Source of the DNA: Methanomassiliicoccus sp.
GTDB taxonomy: Archaea; Thermoplasmatota; Thermoplasmata; Methanomassiliicoccales; Methanomassiliicoccaceae
Assembly (NCBI GenBank): GCA_018262895.1
Contig: JADFDJ010000006.1
Span: 62,001 to 126,000, forward strand
Length of the DNA: 64,000 bases
Direction of reading: 5' to 3'
Shown here: one piece after another, positions 8,424-15,667 of the stretch
Layout of the letters: every line of letters begins with the position of its first letter
Position numbering within the stretch: the first letter of the stretch is position 1
Program-made: the position numbers and the translations under genes
The notes under the pieces: model-generated
Database searches by the model: none
Told to the model about the DNA's origin: nothing
The model's input: the letters and a program-made list of their open reading frames with translations, nothing else

Positions 8424-8822
8424 ATGGGCAGGGAAAACGACATCAAAATGACCCGGGTGGCTTTCATAAGCACGGGGATGATTATATTCATCATCGGCCT
8501 GCTGCTGGTTTTCGAGACAGAGCTGGAGCTTAACCTCAACGTGGTCTGCGCAATGGCCGTTATGCTCCTGAGCGCCAACATGTTCTACCACATCGGCATG
8601 GGCGCCAAGGACCGGGATGAGCGGTTGGCCCGTGTAGGCAACGAGGCCATGTCCTTCTCATGGTATGTTACACTGGTCGTCATCCTCCTGTCGCTGGCAT
8701 TGACCGGCGTACTGGACATCGGCCTCACGACGGGCCAGATACTGGGGATCGGGCTTATGGCCATGATCTCCACGATGATCGGGCACAACGAGATCATGAT
8801 TAGAAGGGGGGTGACCGCTTGA
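8424..8822 (+). CDS. DUF2178-like membrane protein
   Basis: A 132-residue integral membrane protein with about four hydrophobic helices (starting MTRVAFISTGMIIFIIGLLL) and a conserved-looking cytoplasmic loop KDRDERLARVGNEAMSFSWY between helices 2 and 3. The loop ERxxxIgxxAxxxSW is typical of DUF2178 proteins, which occur in archaea next to small XRE regulators. Start chosen at 8424 (MGRENDIKM) after GTGATG. The function is unknown. The stop overlaps the start of a paralogous gene. Confidence 0.75.
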   Translation: MGRENDIKMTRVAFISTGMIIFIIGLLLVFETELELNLNVVCAMAVMLLSANMFYHIGMGAKDRDERLARVGNEAMSFSWYVTLVVILLSLALTGVLDIGLTTGQILGIGLMAMISTMIGHNEIMIRRGVTA

Positions 8823-9217
8823 GCATGGGCATGGTCAAGGCAAGGACCATAAGCGTGGCCCTGGGAGGTCTTCTCCTCATAGGCTGTGGGGTCCTCATGA
8901 TCATCGGCGACACCCTAGGTGATATCCTTTGGCTGGAGATCATGATTGGCATGGGGCTGTTCATGGGAGGCATGGGTGAGTACATAGGACTGAAGAAGCC
9001 CCTCAAGGATGAGAGGGCCGCCCGCATCGGAACGCTGGCCATGACCTATTCCTGGTACACCGTCCTGTTGTGGGTAGCGACCATCGCCATGATATTCGGC
9101 TTCGGCGGGGGCTACAAGGTGACCATGGCCCAGGCGGTAGGGACCACCCTCATCGTGATGGTCATGTCCATCTTCGGGTTCAACTGGTTCCTGGGACGCA
9201 AGGGAGATGTGGAATGA
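8819..9217 (+). CDS. DUF2178-like membrane protein, paralogue
   Basis: A second four-helix protein of 132 residues with the same loop pattern, [19 protein letters not shown]. It arose from or pairs with the gene just upstream. A TTG at 8819 overlaps the preceding TGA and follows GGGGGGTGA at 8806-8814; ATG at 8825 is the alternative start. The two proteins probably act together in the membrane. The gene overlaps the XRE regulator by ATGA. No function can be assigned. Confidence 0.72.
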   Translation: MSMGMVKARTISVALGGLLLIGCGVLMIIGDTLGDILWLEIMIGMGLFMGGMGEYIGLKKPLKDERAARIGTLAMTYSWYTVLLWVATIAMIFGFGGGYKVTMAQAVGTTLIVMVMSIFGFNWFLGRKGDVE

Positions 9218-9438
9218 GGACCACCATAAAGGAGCACCGCGCCCGCCTCAACATGACACAGGAGGACCTGGCCAATAAGGTCGGGGTGAGGAGGGAGACC
9301 ATCGTGTTCCTGGAGAAGGGAAAGTACAATCCCTCCCTTCGCCTCGCCCATGATGTCGCCGAGGCCCTGGGGATGAGGATCGACGACCTCTTCTTCTTCG
9401 ACGACGAGGCCGCGACCGCGGACGGCAGAGGGCCGTAA
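9214..9438 (+). CDS. Small XRE-family HTH regulator
   Basis: A 74-residue Cro/cI-type repressor made of one helix-turn-helix domain: [20 protein letters not shown] followed by [20 protein letters not shown]. It resembles the short YozG/HTH_3 regulators commonly linked with DUF2178 membrane proteins. The start overlaps the upstream stop (ATGA), so translation is coupled. The acidic C-terminal tail [12 protein letters not shown] may serve in dimerisation. It probably represses its own operon through the inverted repeats near 8376-8411. Confidence 0.88.
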   Translation: MRTTIKEHRARLNMTQEDLANKVGVRRETIVFLEKGKYNPSLRLAHDVAEALGMRIDDLFFFDDEAATADGRGP

Positions 9439-9471
9439 CGCATTTTACCCCCATCGCCGTTCCCAGGGAGC

Positions 9472-9963
9472 ATGGCCCAGACGGCGGAGGACTTGCGGAT
9501 CGTGAAGGTAGACCGGACCAACGTGGAGCACTACGTGGCCTTGATCAAGGCCCTGGCCGACTTCGAATCCCTGGACCCTCCCGACGAGGACGGCAGGGCG
9601 CGACTGGTCCGGGACGTCACCTCCGACCCCCCGCTGTTCCAGGCGTACCTGGCCATGCTCGACGGCGTCCCCGTAGGCTACCTGGCATTCTACTTCACAT
9701 ACTCCACCTTCCTGGCCCGGCCCTCGCTGTTCCTGGAGGACATCTTCGTGCTGGAGGAGCACCGCAAGAAGGGGCTGGGGAAGGAGATGTTCCGCTTCTG
9801 CGTCCAGGAGGCCGAGCGCCGTGGATGCGGGAGGATGGAGTGGACCGCCCTGGATTGGAACACCCCGGCCCACGACTTCTACGAGGGAAGGGGGGCCACC
9901 AAGCTGGACTGGGTGCTCTTCCGTCTCAACTCAAAGGACTACCATATCGCCCTGGGAAGATGA
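9472..9963 (+). CDS. GNAT-family N-acetyltransferase
   Basis: A 163-residue acetyl-CoA-dependent acetyltransferase. The acetyl-CoA-binding motif is seen in FVLEEHRKKGLGKEMFRF (R/Q-x-x-G-x-G/A pattern near residues 85-105). VPVGYLAFYFTYSTF and ALDWNTPAHDFYEGRGATKL resemble diamine acetyltransferase relatives (SAT-like), so a small amine is a possible substrate. It is preceded by GGGAGC and stands 33 bases after the XRE gene. The true substrate is unknown. Confidence 0.85.
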   Translation: MAQTAEDLRIVKVDRTNVEHYVALIKALADFESLDPPDEDGRARLVRDVTSDPPLFQAYLAMLDGVPVGYLAFYFTYSTFLARPSLFLEDIFVLEEHRKKGLGKEMFRFCVQEAERRGCGRMEWTALDWNTPAHDFYEGRGATKLDWVLFRLNSKDYHIALGR

Positions 9964-10053
9964 GGTGCCAGAGGCCAATGGGGGCCTGGCTGTCCACATT
10001 GGATAGATTAAAGCCCGGAAGGCTCATCCTCCACCCTGTTTTTAGGTGTCAAC

Positions 10054-10566
10054 ATGACGGATGGGGAGGAGAAGGGCGGCACGGCCGGCTATCTGAGATT
10101 GAACAAGAAGTGCATGCGGTCAATGTACCTGGGCTACGCCATAACGTACGCTGTGCTCTTAGTGGCGTTCATCCTCATCATGAGCTACTCGGGAGAGGCT
10201 CTCGGCGAAGCCCGCGGCACGGTGCTGCTCATCGGCCTCGCCTGCCTGGTGATCGTCCTCGCCTATATGCTGATGGCCCCTCCGGTGTTCTACTCCCGAT
10301 ACCGCTACAAGATCACTGAGGACCGGGTGGACGTCCGCTCCGGCATCCTGTTCCTGAGGCATGTCATGGTGCCCATCGAAAGGATCCATCAGGTGGAGGT
10401 CTCAAGAGGCCCGATAAACAACATGCTGGGTCTGGGACATGTCAACATCACCACCGCCGGGGGCACGGCCACCGTAAGCTACCTGGAGATAGAGGAGGCG
10501 GAGAAGATGGCGGAAAGGCTAAACAAGCTCGTCGGCAGCATGCTCAGGGACAGGGAATCGACGTGA
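10054..10566 (+). CDS. YdbS-like PH-domain membrane protein
   Basis: A 170-residue protein with two N-terminal membrane helices (about 25-50 and 58-80) followed by a bacterial PH domain (bPH_2). Typical PH strands are YRYKITEDRVDVRSGILFLR and VPIERIHQVEVSRGPINNML. The pair of this gene and the next matches the ydbS-ydbT arrangement of Gram-positive bacteria and archaea. An AGGTG site precedes the ATG. The function is unsettled; in Bacillus such proteins have been linked with antimicrobial peptide resistance. Confidence 0.82.
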   Translation: MTDGEEKGGTAGYLRLNKKCMRSMYLGYAITYAVLLVAFILIMSYSGEALGEARGTVLLIGLACLVIVLAYMLMAPPVFYSRYRYKITEDRVDVRSGILFLRHVMVPIERIHQVEVSRGPINNMLGLGHVNITTAGGTATVSYLEIEEAEKMAERLNKLVGSMLRDREST

Positions 10567-12035
10567 CCGGCGAACCAATCCGGTGCCATCCCACGATAAT
10601 CGTGGAGAACATGCTGCAGATCATCGTGGCCATAGCGCTGTTCCTCTTCTTCCTCGGAAGGCTGGACATGACCCTGGTGGCGGCCTTGGGCGTATCCGCC
10701 CTGGCCCTGACCCTCCTCTTCAGCTACCGCCAGTGGAAGAGGACCCTTATCCGCTTCAACGAAACTGAGGTAGTGATCGAGAGGGACACCCTGTTCAAGC
10801 TCAAGAAGGTCCTTCCGTACTCCAAGATAGCGGCCGTGAACATAAGCCAGGGTCTTGTGAACAGGATCTTCGGGACCTCCAAGCTCATGATCAACATCAA
10901 CTCCGGGCACAACGCCATCGTTCCGGAGGCTTCGCTCACGTTCAAGCGGGAAGTGGCAGAGAGGCTGCGGAGCGAGATGTCGCGGCATCTGTACGATCAG
11001 GGCCTGCCGGCAGAGGAGGATATGAGGTCCATAGTGTCCTTCTCCACCAAGGACGTGGTCATCCACAGCCTGTTCAGCGTTCCCACGTCCCAGACCCTGC
11101 TGGGAGGGGCGTTCCTGGCCAACTCCGTTCTGGAAATGTACAACTCCGTGACGACGGAGATGGGCGCCGGCGGAACGGCCATTCCCTCGTTGTTCATGTT
11201 CTTCCTGCTCCAGATAGTGCCGTCGATAACGCAGCTGTTCCGGTATTACAACTTCAAGGTCCACCGCCAGGGGGAGTTCATCCACCTGCAGCACGGCCTG
11301 ATACGGACGTACAAGACCTCGTTCCGCATCTCCAAGATAAACGCGGTCCGGGTCAAGAGCACCCTCGCCTCGAGGCTCATGCACCGGTCGTGCATCGAGG
11401 CGGAGGTGGTGGGCATAGCTTCCGGGGACAGCGAAGGAAGCTCGCGCCCGGTGATATGCCTGCTGAAGGATGATAAGACCATCAGGAAGGTCCTCGGTGA
11501 GCTGGTTCCGGAGTTCGTCTACGAGCGGACCCCCGGGAAGCAGCCTGTGGGCGCTTGGAACGTGCTGCGCATAAGGACGCTAGTCGCCTCCGTCCTACTA
11601 GTCCTGGCAATGGCGTACCCTTCGGCCCTCCTCCACCAGGAGTACGCCTCCCAGGAGGGGCTCTCCAACCTAGCTGCGTACATCCTCCCTCTCCTAACGG
11701 CGCTGGCCATAGTGGCCGCCGTCCATGCGGCGCGCGTTTCCTACCGCGTCCGGGAGATCGACCTGGGGGAGGACCTCTTCACGTTCGTCAACGGCATCCT
11801 CGACCGTGAGGTGGTGGTGATGAGCTATGACAAGGTGCAGATGGTCCGGGTCACCAAGGGACCGATCGCCAGGAGGTTCGGCGTATCGCGGGGTACCGTT
11901 CATTTACTATCTTCCACCGGCTCCAAGAGCATAACCTCGGGGCTGTTCTCCGAGGAGCAGCTCGACAGGATAGGGGACATCGTGATGGAGCGCATGACCA
12001 GTGGGAAGTACGACCACCGCCTGAACGGCATTTAA
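10563..12035 (+). CDS. YdbT-like multi-PH-domain membrane protein
   Basis: A 490-residue membrane protein with three PH-like units, each preceded by paired hydrophobic helices. The PH signatures are VLPYSKIAAVNISQGLVNRI, TSFRISKINAVRVKSTLASR and MSYDKVQMVRVTKGPIARRF. The GTG start overlaps the TGA of the YdbS-like gene, so the two are translated together and probably form a complex in the membrane. The three units are spaced about 180 residues apart. The role is not known. Confidence 0.82.
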   Translation: MTGEPIRCHPTIIVENMLQIIVAIALFLFFLGRLDMTLVAALGVSALALTLLFSYRQWKRTLIRFNETEVVIERDTLFKLKKVLPYSKIAAVNISQGLVNRIFGTSKLMININSGHNAIVPEASLTFKREVAERLRSEMSRHLYDQGLPAEEDMRSIVSFSTKDVVIHSLFSVPTSQTLLGGAFLANSVLEMYNSVTTEMGAGGTAIPSLFMFFLLQIVPSITQLFRYYNFKVHRQGEFIHLQHGLIRTYKTSFRISKINAVRVKSTLASRLMHRSCIEAEVVGIASGDSEGSSRPVICLLKDDKTIRKVLGELVPEFVYERTPGKQPVGAWNVLRIRTLVASVLLVLAMAYPSALLHQEYASQEGLSNLAAYILPLLTALAIVAAVHAARVSYRVREIDLGEDLFTFVNGILDREVVVMSYDKVQMVRVTKGPIARRFGVSRGTVHLLSSTGSKSITSGLFSEEQLDRIGDIVMERMTSGKYDHRLNGI

Positions 12036-12149
12036 AATTGAGGGAGACGCGCTGCCTTCCAGACCGGGCCGGCGCTGGCCCTGGTACGCCCTCGGCCTGT
12101 TCCGCTGAAGGGAAGTGCTTTTCCTAGAAGGCGTGAACGCTGCTCACGT

Positions 12150-12995
12150 TCAATGGCCCTCCTGGATGATGGACCTCAGCCTCTGAAGGACGTCGTAGGC
12201 CTGGAGGTCGCTGCCGCAGTAGGTGCAACGGACCATGGTGCCCCCTTCAGGGAACTTCACCGCGTCCCCGCAGTTGGGGCATTTGGTGCTCTGGATGATG
12301 ATCCCTCCTCTTTCTAGGATGTCCTTAAGGAAGGAGAAGTCCATGAGAACCTGGGTCCCCATCCTCGACCGCTCCTTCTCCCTCTCCTCATGGTAATTAT
12401 CTATGAGCAGCTGTAGGTTGAACCTCGCCTGTTCAACGCTCATATCCTCTTTCACTCTAAGATCGTCCCAGGACACTAGAGATGTTTTGAAGAGATGCAC
12501 CTCCCGAAGGTTCATCTCATCACGCTTTACCAGGATGGTCAATGAATCTGGGCTAACCCGCAGACCAGCTACGGCAGACAGATCTATTGCATAAGAAAGA
12601 GAGCGGACGATCTCATCCGTCCGCACCAACCCATCCAACCGATATTCCTCTGCCATGAACAGTATCCGGCTGTCAGTCAGCATGAGCATCCCCTCTTGCT
12701 TTGCTAAGCTGCCCGACAACAACAATGAGAACGCTCCATTGCCCCCCTTGCCTCCACCACGGTTCTGTTCCTCAAAGAGCCTTTCCTCATCAAGGGAAAG
12801 ACAATGCCAGATCCCCACATACTTCTCCCCCTGCAGCGGTTGGAATATGCCCTGGAGCTTGGTGGGCAATGGATGTCCCTCGAAGTCCAATATGCTCGTG
12901 TGATCCTTTTCAGACTCAGGAGGGACGTTATTGGTCCCGCATATGTGGCAACGCAGGTCCCCTCCTAGAGGCCATCCACAATTGGAACACTTCAT
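12150..12995 (-). CDS. Hypothetical protein with N- and C-terminal zinc ribbons
   Basis: A 281-residue protein with CSNCGWPLGGDLRCHICG at the start (CxxC...CxxC) and a second ribbon near residue 240, CPNCGDAVKFPEGGTMVRCTYCG. The middle 170 residues (ILDFEGHPLPTKLQG to QLLIDNYHEERE) look globular, with a strand-rich part (GMLMLTDSRILFMAEEYRLDG) that could be a PH-like fold. I do not recognise the family. An AT-rich stretch (ATTATTTCTAT on the minus strand) about 27 bases upstream suggests a leaderless transcript. Confidence 0.75.
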   Translation of the reverse strand: MKCSNCGWPLGGDLRCHICGTNNVPPESEKDHTSILDFEGHPLPTKLQGIFQPLQGEKYVGIWHCLSLDEERLFEEQNRGGGKGGNGAFSLLLSGSLAKQEGMLMLTDSRILFMAEEYRLDGLVRTDEIVRSLSYAIDLSAVAGLRVSPDSLTILVKRDEMNLREVHLFKTSLVSWDDLRVKEDMSVEQARFNLQLLIDNYHEEREKERSRMGTQVLMDFSFLKDILERGGIIIQSTKCPNCGDAVKFPEGGTMVRCTYCGSDLQAYDVLQRLRSIIQEGH

Positions 12996-13079
12996 CCCGA
13001 CTACATTTATCTGTAGATAGAAATAATCGACCGTTCACATCAGCTGTCTGAAGAGAGTTACGGAAGGAACTGAACCAAG

Positions 13080-14060
13080 TTAGAACTCCAGCAGCGATCG
13101 CTGCCCGCGTATGAGGGGGCGGGCATCTATCCCCAGCCGGGCCTTGATCTCCACCGCCAGCGACTCGGCGAACCCGTGGTGGGTGAGCACCACCTCCGGC
13201 TCGCAGGCCTTGACAAAGGCCATGAGGTCGTTGAAGTCCGCGTGGTCCGAGAAGGGGAAGGCCTCGTGCACGCCCATCCTCGCCCGGTATCCGCTGTCCA
13301 AGGCCCAGCCCGATACCGCCAGGCGCTTCACGCACTTGCGGCGGAGCACCTCCTCCTGGGGGGTACGCTTCAACCACGGGGAGCATATGACGATGAAAGG
13401 GTCACCAGGCTCGTCATCCTTCCACAGCTGGCATTCCAGGAGGTCATCGTCGCTGCGGACCAGGGAGGTGGCGTTGAAAACCGCCTCATCGGTGAAGGGG
13501 CCGAACTCCTGGAGGATGCGCAGCATGTCCTGGGACTTGCCGAGGGGGTAGGAATACAGGGACACCGAACGTCCCTGGGAGAAGTTGTCCTCCACCTCAT
13601 CGCGTATGAGGCCGGCTATTATATCGCTGGGCGGGAACACGTATCTCGGCTTGCCGTAGGTGGACTCTATCACTAGGACGTCCGTCCTCGCCGGCCTCGC
13701 CCCCTTGTTGCCACAGCGGTCCCGCGTGCACAGATCGCCAGTGTACAGCACCTCGCGGCCATCTACCTCCACCTGGAACATCCGCGACCCGGCCATATGG
13801 CCAGCGTCGAGCATGCGGACGCCGTCGGGAGGGGCCTGCACCACCTGCTTCTTCTTGCTCCGGTTGTTGAGGCAGCGGAGGGTGATGTCGGAGCAGACCA
13901 CGCTCTGCCCCACTATCCGCTTGGGCATGTGGTCGGAATGAGCGTGAGATATGCAGAAGGTGCCCTTGGGCCCTATGGTCTCAGCATCGAAGTGGTACTC
14001 CCTGCTCCCGAGGACCTCCACCCCGTTGCCCAGCCGAACCGCTAGCTCTCTCCCCGACAT
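13080..14060 (-). CDS. Metallo-beta-lactamase-fold exonuclease/mRNA 3'-end processing factor
   Basis: A 326-residue member of the MBL group related to CPSF/Ysh1 and DNA-ligase-associated exonucleases (COG1236). The metal-binding motif HxHxDH is seen in SHAHSDHMPKR. DAGHMAGS, YTGDLC and SDHADFNDLMAF supply further metal ligands and the beta-CASP-like switch. ATG 14060 (MSGRELAVRLGNG) is chosen; an upstream in-frame extension is Arg/Pro-rich and unlike the family. It probably trims RNA or DNA ends. The surrounding genes do not narrow the substrate. Confidence 0.82.
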   Translation of the reverse strand: MSGRELAVRLGNGVEVLGSREYHFDAETIGPKGTFCISHAHSDHMPKRIVGQSVVCSDITLRCLNNRSKKKQVVQAPPDGVRMLDAGHMAGSRMFQVEVDGREVLYTGDLCTRDRCGNKGARPARTDVLVIESTYGKPRYVFPPSDIIAGLIRDEVEDNFSQGRSVSLYSYPLGKSQDMLRILQEFGPFTDEAVFNATSLVRSDDDLLECQLWKDDEPGDPFIVICSPWLKRTPQEEVLRRKCVKRLAVSGWALDSGYRARMGVHEAFPFSDHADFNDLMAFVKACEPEVVLTHHGFAESLAVEIKARLGIDARPLIRGQRSLLEF

Positions 14061-14327
14061 CTCGGTTTCGATACTGGAGATCGTAGTTAAAGGTATCGGA
14101 CTTTCCAGCCTGGCCCACGTTGTTACTGGCCGGGCCGAGTCAAGGAGATACTGGGGAAGGGAAGGGATGCACTTCGACCGGCCGCCATCGACATGTTTCG
14201 GCCAGGCCTTCGCTCGCCCGTCGGCGCTCCCTTCCCCTTCCGCGTCCTTCGGTCGTTCCCGAGACGTGCAACTCAGATGGAAGGGGACAATAGGTGGCGG
14301 CATGATGGCCGTCGGGGATGGTATTCA

Positions 14328-14522
14328 ATGGAACCTCAAACCGAGATCGAGGAAACAGAGGAACGACCTGAGAGCGGACGGCCGACCAATGTCTGGAGAG
14401 GGACGCCGCGAGTGTGGGAAAGATGCGTCTTCTGCACCCTGAAAAGGGAGTGCACCACGGCCGGCGTGACCCGTGGCTCGAAGGCCTGCACCGATGCCAG
14501 GTACGCCATGGCGAGAAGGTGA
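14328..14522 (+). CDS. Small Cys-containing protein, hypothetical
   Basis: A possible 64-residue protein, MEPQTEIEETEERPESG at the start, with a C-terminal cluster CVFCTLKRECTTAG...ACTDAR that could bind zinc or an iron-sulfur cluster (CxxC, then Cys at +8 and +20 from the first). GGATGG precedes the ATG by seven bases. The acidic N-terminal half and Cys-rich end look more like a protein than random sequence. Without homologues the call stays tentative. Confidence 0.42.
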   Translation: MEPQTEIEETEERPESGRPTNVWRGTPRVWERCVFCTLKRECTTAGVTRGSKACTDARYAMARR

Positions 14523-14688
14523 CCCGCCAGGCGCGATGCGTACGACCTTGGCGGGGGCCGCATGAGCGTCCGACGCGTCTTGCGGTCCGTTTTTCAATGC
14601 CCAGCCCACCGGAAACGAAGGGCTACTTTCGGGCAACTCTCCCTCTCAGGTTCATATAACCCGCGGGGCGAATTACCGATGGGAGAGA

Positions 14689-15426
14689 ATGAGCCTATCG
14701 ACCAGGGAAGCGGACTCGCTGGCCATTGTGCCGCTGCGGGAGCTGACGACGCATGGAGAGAGGACCGTCCGCACGTCCATCCCCACCCTGGACGCCTTCT
14801 TCGGAGGCCTCAGGCCCGGTAACGTGACCCTCCTGGACTCGTCCGATCGCATGCTCTTCGATCTGACCCACATCCTGTGCGTAAACGGGGTCAGCACCCT
14901 GGGTCAGGACGTGGTGTGGGTGGACGGGGGGAACTCCGTGAACCCCTACGAGCTGGGGAGGATCTGCAGGCGCTTCGGCCTGGACCGCACCGAGGTGCTG
15001 GACAGCATCAGCGTGGCCCGGGCGTTCACCGCCTACCAGCTGGTCTCCCTGATCGATGAGCGGCTGGAGGAGGAGGTGAGGCGCACCGGGGCCGGCATGG
15101 TGATCGTGTCCTGCCTTCCGGACATGTTCCAGGACAAGGAGATGCGGTGGTCGGAGTCGTACCAGCTGATAAGGCGGTGCGTGGAGCGCCTGCGTGACCT
15201 CTCACGAGGCCGCGGGGTGGCCGCGCTGATCACCAACTACGGCCTGATGAAGATACTTCAGAGGAAGAGCCTGAAGAACCTCCTGTACGGCATGGCGGAC
15301 GACATCGTGCGCATCGAGAACGCCTCCCGCTGCCTGCGCATAACCCTGCCCAACCGCCAGGAGACCATGTACTACCATGCAGTGCCGCATAACCAGACCA
15401 CTCTGGAAGAGTTCATGAGGCGGTGA
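14689..15426 (+). CDS. RecA/RadA-like paralogue with degenerate Walker motifs
   Basis: A 245-residue protein with the RadA/RecA core layout: TSIPTLDAFFGGLRPGNVTLL is the usual lead-in to Walker A, but the P-loop itself is replaced by DSSDRMLFD (residues 50-58) with no GKT. The Walker B strand reads GMVIVSCLPD. DVVWVDGGNSVNPYELGRICRRFG and GRGVAALITNYG match RadA/ImuA-like strands. It is therefore probably non-ATP-hydrolysing and acts as an adaptor. It is the first gene of a compact operon (gaps of one base and a GTGA overlap) with a small protein and a divergent PolB, like the bacterial ImuA-ImuB-DnaE2 arrangement. Confidence 0.75.
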   Translation: MSLSTREADSLAIVPLRELTTHGERTVRTSIPTLDAFFGGLRPGNVTLLDSSDRMLFDLTHILCVNGVSTLGQDVVWVDGGNSVNPYELGRICRRFGLDRTEVLDSISVARAFTAYQLVSLIDERLEEEVRRTGAGMVIVSCLPDMFQDKEMRWSESYQLIRRCVERLRDLSRGRGVAALITNYGLMKILQRKSLKNLLYGMADDIVRIENASRCLRITLPNRQETMYYHAVPHNQTTLEEFMRR

Positions 15427-15427
15427 C

Positions 15428-15667
15428 ATGGGAAGGACGGTGCCCACCTACCGGATGACCCTGGAATCGATCATACACAGCTGGAGCGATTTCCGCAGGG
15501 CGCTGCCCAAGGAGGACCGGGAGGTGTTCGACCACATGGTCAACCGGGCGCGGGCGCATGCCTCGGCCTCCACCTATGCGGCCTTCTCCGACCCAGTGGA
15601 GGGAGCCCTCCTGTCCATACTCCTGGAGCAGGAGAAGGAGATCCGGAAGCTGGGGGGGAAGGGGTGA
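15428..15667 (+). CDS. Small conserved-looking protein of the PolB operon
   Basis: A 79-residue helical protein, MGRTVPTYRMTLESIIHSW at the start, with no recognisable domain. It lies one base after the RecA-like gene and overlaps the polymerase gene by GTGA, so it is surely expressed with them. The predicted helices (residues 10-45 and 58-77) suggest a small bridging subunit that might connect the RecA-like protein and the polymerase. Function inferred from position only. Confidence 0.75.
   Translation: MGRTVPTYRMTLESIIHSWSDFRRALPKEDREVFDHMVNRARAHASASTYAAFSDPVEGALLSILLEQEKEIRKLGGKG

Noticed and set aside
10479-11384. A 301-residue minus-strand frame opposite the YdbT-like gene
   Set aside because: Its composition is His/Gln/Gly-rich and it has no recognisable domain. 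The plus-strand PH protein fully explains the region.
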